DNA of 64,000 nt from Sulfurimonas sp. (lineage in GTDB: Bacteria > Campylobacterota > Campylobacteria > Campylobacterales > Sulfurimonadaceae): the NCBI GenBank assembly GCA_021732045.1, contig JAKFWK010000002.1, positions 186,001 to 250,000 on the forward strand. Direction: 5' to 3'. The notes beneath the pieces were generated by a model. That model did no database searches. It saw nothing but the letters and a program-made list of their open reading frames with translations, and was not told the DNA's origin. A program made the position numbers and the translations under genes. Positions 38,353 to 46,633 of this stretch are shown here, one piece after another (position 1 is the stretch's first letter; each line of letters begins with the position of its first letter).

Positions 38353-38390
38353 TTATAATAATTATAATTTTTAATGATTAAGGATTCTAA

Positions 38391-39353
38391 ATGGAGAGTG
38401 TAATTGAGCTAAATAGACTAAAATTTTTTCCAGTTATGATGTTTGCCATAATCATGGGACTAAGTGGTCTTACCATAACATATCAAAAAGCTGCTCTATG
38501 GCTTGGCTTTCCCTCTTTGATAGGTGAAATTTTAATCTATTTTACAACCGCTATCTTTCTAGTTGTTTTATCAATCTATCTAAAAAAAGCGCTTAAATAC
38601 AAGATGGCTGTAATAAACGAGTTTTCTCATCCAGTAAGAATAAACTTTTTTGCAGCTATTTCAATCTCCATGTTGATGCTAGCCATTATATACAAAGAAG
38701 AGTTCTCTTTTGTAAGTGCCATTTTTTGGTATCCTGGAATGCTTTTACACTTCTATCTAACCATGTATACCATCTCTTTTTGGATAAATAAAAATCAACA
38801 ACTAGACCACTCAAACCCTGCTTGGTTTATTCCAATTGTTGGAAATCTTTTGATTCCCGTTGGTGGCATTGGATTTGTTGATATTGATGTTTTGGTATAT
38901 TTTTTCAGTGTTGGAATTTTCTTTTGGGTTATCCTCTTTTCTGTAATACTTAACAGAATAATTTTTCATAATCAACTAGCCGTAAAGTTTATGCCGACAC
39001 TTTTTATCTTGATTGCACCTCCAGCAGTTGGCTTTATATCCTACTTTAAAATATTTGGAATTGTTGATACTTTTGCTCTTGTACTGTTTAACCTTGCTCT
39101 ATTTTTTACACTTTTGGTTCTGTTTATGTATAAAAATTTTATAAAAATAAAGTTCTTTATCTCGTGGTGGGCTTTTGTATTTCCAGTAGCTGCAATGACA
39201 ATAAGCACCATGTTGATGTATCACATAAAAGGATCTCTATTTTTGGAAATTTTATCCTATGTAATGGTGACCGTTACAACTATAATTATACTAATCGTTA
39301 CATATCAAACAATTGTGCATATTGGCAAAAAAGAGATTTGTATTCAAGAGTAG
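38391..39353 (+). CDS. TDT/SLAC1-family transporter (TehA-like)
   Basis: A 320-residue membrane protein with about ten hydrophobic segments in the pattern of the tellurite-resistance/dicarboxylate (TDT, SLAC1) family. The first helix MFAIIMGLSGLTITYQ, the paired NPAWFIPIVGNLLIPVGG, and the LIAPPAVGF helix match the TehA type. Members are anion channels or carriers; the substrate here is not known. It has a strong upstream promoter and no close partner genes. Confidence 0.85.
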   Translation: MESVIELNRLKFFPVMMFAIIMGLSGLTITYQKAALWLGFPSLIGEILIYFTTAIFLVVLSIYLKKALKYKMAVINEFSHPVRINFFAAISISMLMLAIIYKEEFSFVSAIFWYPGMLLHFYLTMYTISFWINKNQQLDHSNPAWFIPIVGNLLIPVGGIGFVDIDVLVYFFSVGIFFWVILFSVILNRIIFHNQLAVKFMPTLFILIAPPAVGFISYFKIFGIVDTFALVLFNLALFFTLLVLFMYKNFIKIKFFISWWAFVFPVAAMTISTMLMYHIKGSLFLEILSYVMVTVTTIIILIVTYQTIVHIGKKEICIQE

Positions 39354-39586
39354 AACTTTAAAAGAAAAAACACTGTTTATGGACAGATGTCCTATTTTTG
39401 TGTTAAGTTTTTAAACAATTAGATGTGACGCTCAAATTGATTCTAAGTTCATGATGGCTATAATAATCCATAATAAAATATCCATACTTTATTCATAAAT
39501 TACTTTTCAAAGCATGGATTTAAAGCTTTAAAATTCTCAGCATAGACTTGCGTTAAGAATTTAAACAAAACCATAAAAGGTCGTCT

Positions 39587-40765
39587 ATGATAAAGAAACA
39601 GCTACTATTTATTCTGCTTCCATTCCTGCTCTTTGGTGCTCCAGAAGGTGAAACAAAAGCCAAAGCAGATACAAAACCAAACATTGTAATAAAAAGAGTG
39701 GGAAATATCTCTCAACAAAAAAAACTCCCAGAAACAAAGCAAGAGACAAAACTAACAGAATCTGAACAAAAACTTAATATCAATTTACTAGAATCTAAGT
39801 CAAAAGTTTGCTCTTCACTAAAAATAGCAATGCTGTTACCATATAAAAAAATAGGGAGATATGCTTCATCAACAACAAATGCCTCATTGGCGTATTTAGT
39901 ATCAAAAAATAGACCTTTTGAACTAAAAGTTTACAAAATTGAAAATGAGAGTTTTGAAGAGATATCAAAAGCATTTAAAAAGATAAAAGATGATGATTTT
40001 TGTTATGTAGTTGCTACGCTGACACAAGAAGGTGCGGATGTTGTTGCTAAAGTCAATCCAGATATTACAGTATATTTTCCAGCTATAAATAAAAAAGATG
40101 CAACAAGTAACTCGAAGTATCTATACTACGGAGGAATCGACTACAGGGCACAAAGCGATATGCTTTTAAAGTATGCAAAATCTCCGCTTATTATATTTCA
40201 TGATGAGTCAAGTGTTGGTAAAAAACTCTCTTTCTATCAAGAGAAGAAAAATGGTGAGCTATACAAAAAATCAACCACAACCCAGTATCTGGTTCCAGAA
40301 AAAACAACGGCTCTAGACAAACAGCTTAGCAACAACAGAAGCATTCATAACAGTTCAGTCATACTAAACACTCCGATTGTAAAAAGTGGAATGATTGTCT
40401 CTCAATTGACACTATTTAATACAGATGCAGTAAATATCCTCTCCACTCAAACGAACTACAACCCGCTACTGCTCTCAATGACGCAGTATCAGGACATAAA
40501 AGATATGATAATAGCAAACTCAATCACCCAAAGCAGAGATGTTCTTATAGAGACAAATGCGCTACTTGATAATGATATATTGTATGATTGGATAAACTAC
40601 ACAACTACGGTTGGCGTAGACTTTATTTACAATACCGTATATAAAGAAGATAGAGAGTACGACATAGATGTCATAAACAACCAAATAGTCTATCCGATAG
40701 AGCTATTACAGCCATCTTTCACAACCTTTAAACCATTTATATCAGACATCAAAGAGATTCAGTAA
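39587..40765 (+). CDS. Exported hypothetical protein, possible ligand-binding fold
   Basis: A 392-residue protein with a signal peptide (residues 1-17) and a Lys/Glu/Thr-rich linker (20-75). The body alternates strand and helix (LKIAMLLPYKKIGRYA, DDFCYVVATLTQEGADVV, VYFPAINKK, PLIIFHDESSVGKKL), like periplasmic-binding or LpoA-type proteins. I do not recognise a specific family. It converges on ybgC with a 24-base overlap. Confidence 0.7.
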   Translation: MIKKQLLFILLPFLLFGAPEGETKAKADTKPNIVIKRVGNISQQKKLPETKQETKLTESEQKLNINLLESKSKVCSSLKIAMLLPYKKIGRYASSTTNASLAYLVSKNRPFELKVYKIENESFEEISKAFKKIKDDDFCYVVATLTQEGADVVAKVNPDITVYFPAINKKDATSNSKYLYYGGIDYRAQSDMLLKYAKSPLIIFHDESSVGKKLSFYQEKKNGELYKKSTTTQYLVPEKTTALDKQLSNNRSIHNSSVILNTPIVKSGMIVSQLTLFNTDAVNILSTQTNYNPLLLSMTQYQDIKDMIIANSITQSRDVLIETNALLDNDILYDWINYTTTVGVDFIYNTVYKEDREYDIDVINNQIVYPIELLQPSFTTFKPFISDIKEIQ

Positions 40766-41122
40766 CATCTCTTTAACACCAGATGTAATCTTTTGGGGCT
40801 TTGCCTCATGCGATACATAGGCTAAAACAATCTTTAATTCAAATATTTTTTTATTATCTTTTAAAACAACCTGCAAGAGCTCAAACGAAGCATTTCTCAT
40901 CTCTTTAAGTACGGTTGCAACTTCAAGCTCATCACCAAACTTCGCACTACTTATGTAGTTTGCCTCTAACTTTTTTGCCACAAAATGACCACTCTCCAAG
41001 ATGGGATTCAAACCTTTTTTAAAAAATATATCACTCCTAGCTCTTTCACAAAAGTTAAGATAGTTTGAGTGATACACAACGCCACCAACATCGGTATCCT
41101 CATAATAAACTCGTATTTGCAC
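40742..41122 (-). CDS. ybgC: YbgC/4-hydroxybenzoyl-CoA thioesterase-family protein
   Basis: Hotdog-fold acyl-CoA thioesterase of 126 residues. The active-site block YYEDTDVGGVVYHSNYLNF, with its catalytic Asp, is at residues 6-24, then RSDIFF and the FGDELEV strand. The GTG start at 41122 has AGGGG 8 bases upstream. It lies only 11 bases downstream of the stop codon of the element integrase on the same strand, so its native promoter was probably displaced by the insertion. Confidence 0.9.
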   Translation of the reverse strand: MQIRVYYEDTDVGGVVYHSNYLNFCERARSDIFFKKGLNPILESGHFVAKKLEANYISSAKFGDELEVATVLKEMRNASFELLQVVLKDNKKIFELKIVLAYVSHEAKPQKITSGVKEMLLNLFDV

Positions 41123-41133
41123 CTTATAAACCC

Positions 41134-42315
41134 CTATTTATCAGTATTCTTATCATCGCTATTATCAAACTTGACCATAAACTTGTCCATTTGAGCGATT
41201 TTTCTCAATCTTGTTTCATCGTCTTCTTGAATAAATTTCGTGTAAATTTTGAGTGTGATTGAAACATCTTTGTGACCAAGCATTTTAGAAACCCAAGTTA
41301 TATCTGCCCCTTTGCTAATCATCTGAGAGGCAAAAGTATGTCTTAAATTATACAAGGGTCTCGCTTTTACACCGCTTTGCTTTAATATTTTTCTAAAGTT
41401 TACGCCGATGATATCATGATTATAAAATGGCATATTTGATTGATTTAAAAAGATATATTCACTCTCATTTGTAAGCTTAGATTGTGCCATCAATGCATCA
41501 TAGGTTGCATTGAGCATATCAACAAAACGGTTGCTTGACATTGTTTTTGTTAGTCCATCAACTATATCCTCTCCTTTTTTAGATCGAAGTCTAGTTCTTT
41601 CTACTTTGATGGTTCTTTTTTCAAAATCTATGTCACTCCATTTTAGAGCAATGATTTCCCCTGGTCGCATACCTGTTGCTGCCATGAGTTTAATAAAATT
41701 TTTCATATATCCATTTGCATGTTCTATTATTTGGTTGAGTTCTTTTTCGGTGAATGGATTGATTTCTTCTATTTTGAAATTGTTTTGCACTTTTGGTGCC
41801 GTTACTTTTTCTAGCGGATTTTTTAACACAAGATCATTGTGAAGTGCTTTATCATAGATAGAAAACAAAATAGATCGAAACTTTTGAACCGTTAGGTGTT
41901 TGTACTTTTGTAAAAGTTGATTTTGCCATCTTTCTATCTCTAAAGGGGTAATACTTCCTAGCTCTCTTTTACCAAAATATGGTGCTATATGATTATTGTA
42001 GTGCATAATATTTCGCTCTAAAGTGTGTGGTCTGATTTGTGTTTTTTGCAACTCAAAGAACTCCTCTGCAAAATCTTGTAATGTCCAAGTTTTAGCCTCC
42101 TCTTCTATCCCAATAGGCTCTTTTCCTAATCCTTCGTAAATATCAGGAATTACTTGGCGTTTGATGACTTTGAGATTTTCAGCAGTTGCTTTTAGCTTAG
42201 TCGTACCTCTTTGTCTTTCTCCAGATGGCAAGTAAAAATCTAAATACCAATGCCCAAACTGCTCTTTGATTGTAAATTTTAGTTCTCCATAAACATATTT
42301 GATACTTTTAGCCAT
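41134..42315 (-). CDS. Tyrosine integrase (phage type)
   Basis: Site-specific recombinase of 393 residues. It has an N-terminal arm-binding domain (YLDFYLPSGERQRGTTK), a SAM-like core-binding domain (about 75-175) and a catalytic domain with the full set: Arg in ATGMRPGEIIALKW, Lys region ERTRLRSKKG, LRHTFAS (H-x2-x type second Arg in the YNLRH segment), LGHKDVSITLKIYTKF with the His and nucleophilic Tyr. ATG 42315 has AAAGG 9 bases upstream. It lies at the junction with ybgC, as expected for an integrase at an attachment end, and overlaps the upstream HTH gene by 8 bases. Confidence 0.95.
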   Translation of the reverse strand: MAKSIKYVYGELKFTIKEQFGHWYLDFYLPSGERQRGTTKLKATAENLKVIKRQVIPDIYEGLGKEPIGIEEEAKTWTLQDFAEEFFELQKTQIRPHTLERNIMHYNNHIAPYFGKRELGSITPLEIERWQNQLLQKYKHLTVQKFRSILFSIYDKALHNDLVLKNPLEKVTAPKVQNNFKIEEINPFTEKELNQIIEHANGYMKNFIKLMAATGMRPGEIIALKWSDIDFEKRTIKVERTRLRSKKGEDIVDGLTKTMSSNRFVDMLNATYDALMAQSKLTNESEYIFLNQSNMPFYNHDIIGVNFRKILKQSGVKARPLYNLRHTFASQMISKGADITWVSKMLGHKDVSITLKIYTKFIQEDDETRLRKIAQMDKFMVKFDNSDDKNTDK

Positions 42316-42655
42316 TTGAAACAACCTTTCGATTATTCAAAAATTTTGAGGCAATTGGATTTAAAGTTTTTTCTACTTTTTTAACATCATATATACGGTG
42401 CTTCAACTCTTGCTTGAATTTTATAATTCCCTCTGGGATAAACTCCTCTTTACCATCATAGTTATAAAAATAGTGTATCTCCTCTGTGAAACGACCATCT
42501 TCAATATATTTTGATACTGTTGATGCAGATACACCCAAAAATTTTGCAACTTGCTTTTTTGTGCTCAGTGTTGTCATGCTTAATGCAAAAAGTTGTCTAT
42601 AAAGGCTTAGTTCACTTCTAATATCTTTTAATGTATTTTCAAGATCTTCAAACAT
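42308..42655 (-). CDS. Helix-turn-helix protein upstream of integrase
   Basis: A 115-residue protein. An N-terminal helical stretch (LENTLKDIRSELSLYRQ) is followed by a clear helix-turn-helix: KKQVAKFLGVSASTVSKYIEDG near residues 33-54. It overlaps the integrase start by 8 bases, so the two are coupled. The position suits a recombination directionality factor or integrase regulator; that is inferred. A 15-base sequence shared with another element gene lies 23 bases upstream. Confidence 0.8.
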   Translation of the reverse strand: MFEDLENTLKDIRSELSLYRQLFALSMTTLSTKKQVAKFLGVSASTVSKYIEDGRFTEEIHYFYNYDGKEEFIPEGIIKFKQELKHRIYDVKKVEKTLNPIASKFLNNRKVVSNG

Positions 42656-42677
42656 ATTTTTCCTCCAATTCTTTGTA

Positions 42678-42692
42678 TATATTCATAATTTA
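42678..42692. repeat. Shared 15-bp upstream sequence, copy 1
   Basis: TATATTCATAATTTA, identical to 45566-45580. Each copy lies about 22-27 bases before a minus-strand start codon in the element, as a shared promoter core or operator would. Confidence 0.5.
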
Positions 42693-43874
42693 AAAAAGCT
42701 TTAGCTCTTCGATTGGTCTTGGTTCGTACTTTGGCAGTTTCGCAAGTTTTTCAGCTTCGCTCTCTAGTCGATAGAAAATTGCATTTTTTTCACTTGGTCT
42801 TTGCTCATATATCCATTTGCCTTTATCTCCCCACACTTGGAGCCACTTGATAGCTTTTTTCTGCCCCACTTTATACTCACTAAAAAACTTCACTTTTTCA
42901 AGATAGGATAAAACCTCACTTTGGTTCATTTCACCATCTTCCAGTGCATCAAGTACATACATCACAAATTTTGATTCTCTTTGACTTATGTTAAAAGTGT
43001 CATAATCCACTTCTTTGTCAATTATTCTATTGTTTGTGAGATATGCTCTTCCTGTGATGTCATAACGACTTGCTTTTTGTGGATGTAACAAAATACAAGA
43101 GTTAAATTCATTTCGCTCAATCATATAGGTGTAATCCGCATAATTTTCAATCTGTTGAGTATCTGCAAACACTCCAGCTTTGTTTGTGTGATGTATCAAA
43201 AGTGATCCACCACCTACATCACGAAGCATTTTTTCATATTTGTACAGATGGTCTGTATCGATAAAACCTCGCCTTTTTTTGGCAGTTAAAGTAAGTGAAT
43301 CCTCTATTACAAAATAAGTTCTCTCAGGATGATTCTTTTGCTCTATCACTGTATCTCGCAGTAGATTTTGTGATGCCTCTGAAAAATAATCTGCATTTTT
43401 TCCTGCATACATAAATCTATTGTCGTACCAGTGCATCATCTTATCGATGCCAAGCTCTTTGATTTTACTTACACTCATATCCCCATCGATATAGATGATA
43501 TAAGCATGTTTATAGCTATCTAAAATGATTGAACACAGATGTAAAACCAAAGTTGTTTTACCGCTTCCACTTGGTCCTATTAGCACTCCAATGCTTCCTT
43601 GTGGTATGAGGTTTTGTATAAGCCATTTTGTTCTTGGTGCTGATTGAATATCGTTGTATGTATAAAAAAAGTTTTTATGTTTCTCTTCTAGTGTTAAATT
43701 CACTTGCGTAAGACTGTTTTCTAGTCTTAGCCTTTCATTTTCCAAAGCTACTTTATCGCTATCACTGAGATAGTGGTATTTGTTTAAAAGAATTGAATCA
43801 ATTTTTTCGATAAGCTCTGGAATCCTTTGTTGTTTTTTGATTTTTTCTTCTATTTTTGTTAGTATGTCATCCAT
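42690..43874 (-). CDS. RepA-like hexameric AAA/RecA-type ATPase
   Basis: A 394-residue ATPase of the RepA/AAA_25 group, the helicase-like ATPases of plasmids and integrated elements. Residues 1-75 form a helical coiled region. Walker A is IGPSGSGKTTLVLH near residue 95, Walker B YFVIEDSLTLT near 170, followed by the sensor LLIHHTNKAG typical of RecA/DnaB-like proteins. The C-terminal 100 residues look like a winged-helix domain (DGEMNQSEVLSYLEKV). It may open or move DNA for replication of the element. Confidence 0.85.
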   Translation of the reverse strand: MDDILTKIEEKIKKQQRIPELIEKIDSILLNKYHYLSDSDKVALENERLRLENSLTQVNLTLEEKHKNFFYTYNDIQSAPRTKWLIQNLIPQGSIGVLIGPSGSGKTTLVLHLCSIILDSYKHAYIIYIDGDMSVSKIKELGIDKMMHWYDNRFMYAGKNADYFSEASQNLLRDTVIEQKNHPERTYFVIEDSLTLTAKKRRGFIDTDHLYKYEKMLRDVGGGSLLIHHTNKAGVFADTQQIENYADYTYMIERNEFNSCILLHPQKASRYDITGRAYLTNNRIIDKEVDYDTFNISQRESKFVMYVLDALEDGEMNQSEVLSYLEKVKFFSEYKVGQKKAIKWLQVWGDKGKWIYEQRPSEKNAIFYRLESEAEKLAKLPKYEPRPIEELKLF

Positions 43875-43895
43875 TTTGGTCTCCTGCTACGGTTA

Positions 43896-44558
43896 TCAAA
43901 ATACAAAAACAAGCTGAGAGTGGCCGCTTTCAGTTTGTTCTTTTTTTAGATTTAGTTTCACTAAATCATCGGTTCCAAAAACATCTTTGATACTCAAATC
44001 AAACTTTTTACAAAGATATTCGATATCCTCTTTATCAAGTGAACTATCAAAATATCCATCTTCCCATATAAATTTCAAAGCTTTTATGATTTGCTCTTTT
44101 GGAAGTTTTTGTAGTTTTTCAAACTCCAAAACATCTTCTATATTGCTATGAGTGGTACTTATCTCATCATTGAAAGCGATTTTGATTTTTGAGATATCTA
44201 TGTACTCTTTATAGGCTGGATTTGAAGTGAGATTTATAAAAGTATTTATCCATCTATCAATTATCCAAGCTACTGTTTTTTTACTTGAGCAAAGATTGGT
44301 AAATAGTTTATTTTGAGATTTGATTGCTTTTTCATACATCTTAGTAGCTCTATTTGTGAGATATTCATCTACAATAGGTGCTACATCATCAACATATGAA
44401 GTTAAAAACATTTTTGATGTTTGCGTCTCAAAAAACTCTTTAGCACTATCTTTTGCCCAAGGTAGAATCGATTTAAAAATATTTATATCTTTGAATATCA
44501 TTGCAGGATTGCTGATCTTTGGTGCAAGATATTCGACGGCTATCTGTTTTGAATGCAT
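43896..44558 (-). CDS. Hypothetical element protein
   Basis: I do not recognise this 220-residue protein. It is helical, without signal peptide or membrane segment, and its C-terminal third (DKEDIEYLCKKFDLSIKDVFG) could be a small helical DNA- or protein-binding module. It is the first gene of the minus-strand run that leads through the RepA-like ATPase to the integrase, divergent from the repressor, so it is likely repressed through the operator between them. Confidence 0.75.
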   Translation of the reverse strand: MHSKQIAVEYLAPKISNPAMIFKDINIFKSILPWAKDSAKEFFETQTSKMFLTSYVDDVAPIVDEYLTNRATKMYEKAIKSQNKLFTNLCSSKKTVAWIIDRWINTFINLTSNPAYKEYIDISKIKIAFNDEISTTHSNIEDVLEFEKLQKLPKEQIIKALKFIWEDGYFDSSLDKEDIEYLCKKFDLSIKDVFGTDDLVKLNLKKEQTESGHSQLVFVF

Positions 44559-44596
44559 TTTTGCTCCTTTATGTAATTTATGATATAATTAGTCGT

Positions 44597-44612
44597 ATTA
44601 TTTATAAATAAT
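44597..44612. promoter_or_regulatory. Palindromic operator between repressor and element operon
   Basis: ATTATTTATAAATAAT, a perfect 16-base palindrome, lies just downstream of TATAAT (44584-44589, plus strand) in the divergent interval between the cI-like repressor and the minus-strand operon. This is where a dimeric HTH repressor would bind. Binding by the neighbour is inference. Confidence 0.6.
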
Positions 44613-44660
44613 CATTTGAGTATATTATCACAAATGAAGATAAATAGTCAAGAGGAACAT

Positions 44661-45365
44661 ATGGATTTTTCTGAAAAATTTTCTATTATTCAAAAAGAGT
44701 TAAAACTCTCACAAAAAGATTTTGCTGCAAAAATAGAGTTATCTCCAAATGCAATTTCTCAATACTTAACAGGTAAAAGAAAGCCTGATATACATACAGT
44801 TCAGAAGCTTATAGATATTGGTGTATCACCTTTATTTTTATTTGCTGATGCACAAACACCATTTGATGCTACATACGATAAATTCGTAGAAGCAAGACTC
44901 AAATATGGTGATGAAGAGTTAACAGAGATAATTGAAAACTATTTGCTGAGTAAAAATATTTTGACAACTATAAAAGAAAAAATCGAAAGATTAAAAGGTC
45001 AGACATTTTTTGAAAAACTATCAAATATCATGAGTGGTGATGGGGAAAGAATGTTAGTGTTGTTGTATTCGTTTTTTCTCCATTTAGAAAAATCAGATAT
45101 AAAAATCTCAACTGAGAATTTAAACCTAAAATTTTACGAATTACTTGAAAATTATGAGTTTAATCCAAAAGAAACACTCAAATTTGGTGTTTTAGTGAGA
45201 AGAACTGATTTGGATAAACTCATAACATGGGCAAAATCTGACTTGGATTCTGTTTCAATTATCGAAATAATCTCAAGCCTTCCAGAACTAAAAAAATATG
45301 TAAAAGATCAACTTTACAAAATTGATAGCTATGCGATAAGCATAGTTGAGAAATATTTCCTATAA
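44661..45365 (+). CDS. cI-like XRE-family repressor
   Basis: A 234-residue protein with an N-terminal XRE helix-turn-helix (KELKLSQKDFAAKIELSPNAISQYLTGKRKP). The C-terminal region is helical and unassigned, with none of the LexA/S24 Ser-Lys autoproteolysis motifs, so induction would not be by RecA-driven self-cleavage. ATG 44661 follows AGAGGA by 4 bases; the frame is open from 44616. It is divergent from the element operon and its 3' end overlaps the stop region of a 59-residue gene on the other strand. Confidence 0.85.
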   Translation: MDFSEKFSIIQKELKLSQKDFAAKIELSPNAISQYLTGKRKPDIHTVQKLIDIGVSPLFLFADAQTPFDATYDKFVEARLKYGDEELTEIIENYLLSKNILTTIKEKIERLKGQTFFEKLSNIMSGDGERMLVLLYSFFLHLEKSDIKISTENLNLKFYELLENYEFNPKETLKFGVLVRRTDLDKLITWAKSDLDSVSIIEIISSLPELKKYVKDQLYKIDSYAISIVEKYFL

Positions 45366-45539
45366 AGCATCTATTTTTATATTTTTTGTAACGAAGTGAT
45401 GAAAAGCATTGTAGCTAATCTTCGCTTCTTCTGGTAGATGAGAGTTTATAATTCTCCAAGCTGAGCGAATTGATGAACCTCTACTGATAAGATATACGAT
45501 TTGTCCTCTGAATTTTTCCATTTTGCTGTATATAGCCAT
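45360..45539 (-). CDS. Small 59-residue HTH-like protein
   Basis: A short gene with a good ribosome-binding site (AAAGGAG, 8 bases before the ATG). The protein is basic and begins MAIYSKMEKFRGQIVYLIS. It has the pattern of a short HTH: L-ISRGSSIRSAWRIIN, a turn, then SYNAFHHFVTKNI, similar in layout to small DNA-binding proteins of mobilisable elements. It meets the repressor gene tail to tail with overlapping 3' ends. The shared 15-base sequence lies 26 bases upstream. Function is inferred only from shape. Confidence 0.7.
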   Translation of the reverse strand: MAIYSKMEKFRGQIVYLISRGSSIRSAWRIINSHLPEEAKISYNAFHHFVTKNIKIDAL

Positions 45540-45565
45540 TGATAGCTCCTTTTGTTATCTTTAGC

Positions 45566-45580
45566 TATATTCATAATTTA
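45566..45580. repeat. Shared 15-bp upstream sequence, copy 2
   Basis: TATATTCATAATTTA, identical to 42678-42692, upstream of the 59-residue gene. No other gene lies in the surrounding 45540-45703, which is AT-rich with nothing else recognised. Confidence 0.5.
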
Positions 45581-45703
45581 CTTTATTCTGGTGATGATAT
45601 TCTCAAAGCGATTATTTTAAACACAAAAGACTTTCATTTTAAAAACAATTTTACATAAGTGGCAGTGAAATTCTAAAATCTCAACTATCTTGTTTTTTTT
45701 GTA

Positions 45704-46300
45704 TCAAATCTTTATAATATGATGATTTGGTATTGCATTATTTTTATCTGCACCTGTATTATAAACTGTAGTATTACCAATTTTATCTATTTTATCTAAT
45801 GGATAGTGCATATGCCCACACAACAAAACTTTTGGTTTTAAAATCTTTTTTTGAAGAAGTCTTGCTACCTCTTTGTCTCCCCAATCTGCGTTGGTTTCAC
45901 TATGTATCGCTGTTTTTGATTGAGCAGGTGGCAGATGATACAAAAGAATATCGCATTTATCAAACTCAAAAAAATCTGGGGCAATATAAGGAACACAACC
46001 AAAGTTAACCCCATTTATGGTTTTGATACTATTATCACTATAAACATTGGGTATCTGATTGAGCCAATTTTCGTTTTCAAGTTCTTCTATATCATGATTT
46101 CCGCTACATACAAATAAAGGTTTTTGGAAACTTTTCATCCAGTTTGTTATCCACTCTATTTGTTCCAAAAGTGTTTCATCTTTTGAGCTTTCCAAAAAAT
46201 CCCCAGTGATGCAAAATACATCATAGTTATTTTGCTGTGAAGCTATCCAAGTAAACCAGTTTTTATTGAAATGCAAATCTGTAGTATGGAGAATTTTCAT
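45704..46300 (-). CDS. Calcineurin-like metallophosphoesterase
   Basis: A 198-residue enzyme with all five metal-binding blocks of the family in order: DLHFN (residue 7), GDF (33), GNHDIEE (63), LLYHLPPAQS (120) and CGHMHYPLD (155). These hold the two-metal site, so activity is expected on a phosphodiester or phosphomonoester; the substrate could be DNA, RNA or a nucleotide. It starts 3 bases after the stop of the FtsZ C-terminal-domain gene and is therefore in the same operon. Confidence 0.9.
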   Translation of the reverse strand: MKILHTTDLHFNKNWFTWIASQQNNYDVFCITGDFLESSKDETLLEQIEWITNWMKSFQKPLFVCSGNHDIEELENENWLNQIPNVYSDNSIKTINGVNFGCVPYIAPDFFEFDKCDILLYHLPPAQSKTAIHSETNADWGDKEVARLLQKKILKPKVLLCGHMHYPLDKIDKIGNTTVYNTGADKNNAIPNHHIIKI

Positions 46301-46303
46301 TTA

Positions 46304-46633
46304 TTAAGCCATCCCCGTAGCAATTATTTTGAATTTTATTGACTCTTTTTCAATAGTATCGTTTTGTTTTGTACCAAATATAACATCAGCATCTTCGCCA
46401 ATAAAGTCGCAAAGCTCCTCCATCAAAGATGAAATGATGGTTAATGGTGCATCACTGTGTTGCTCAAATTCTATCAATACACCTTTTGCATTTTTAAGAG
46501 AAAGTTTCAAGTTCTCACTCAAACTACTTATAAATTCACTAGCACTACAACTGCAAACAAACCCTTTAATTTTTCCTTTATGTGAGAGTATTGTTTGATA
46601 ATCTGCAAAATCTATATTAATATCATTTTGCAT
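46304..46633 (-). CDS. Stand-alone FtsZ C-terminal domain protein
   Basis: A 109-residue protein matching the second domain of FtsZ from its start. It opens with NDINIDFADYQTIL, the T7 synergy loop: Asn6, Asp8 and Asp11 correspond to the N-x-D-x2-D residues that reach into the GTP site of the next subunit. It ends with DADVIFGT and IKFKIIATGM, the classic closing strands. It lacks both the GTPase domain and the C-terminal FtsA/ZipA-binding tail. The start at ATG 46633 overlaps the GIY-YIG stop by 11 bases; the frame is open to 46693. The matching GTPase domain is encoded at 47768-48271. Confidence 0.87.
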   Translation of the reverse strand: MQNDINIDFADYQTILSHKGKIKGFVCSCSASEFISSLSENLKLSLKNAKGVLIEFEQHSDAPLTIISSLMEELCDFIGEDADVIFGTKQNDTIEKESIKFKIIATGMA

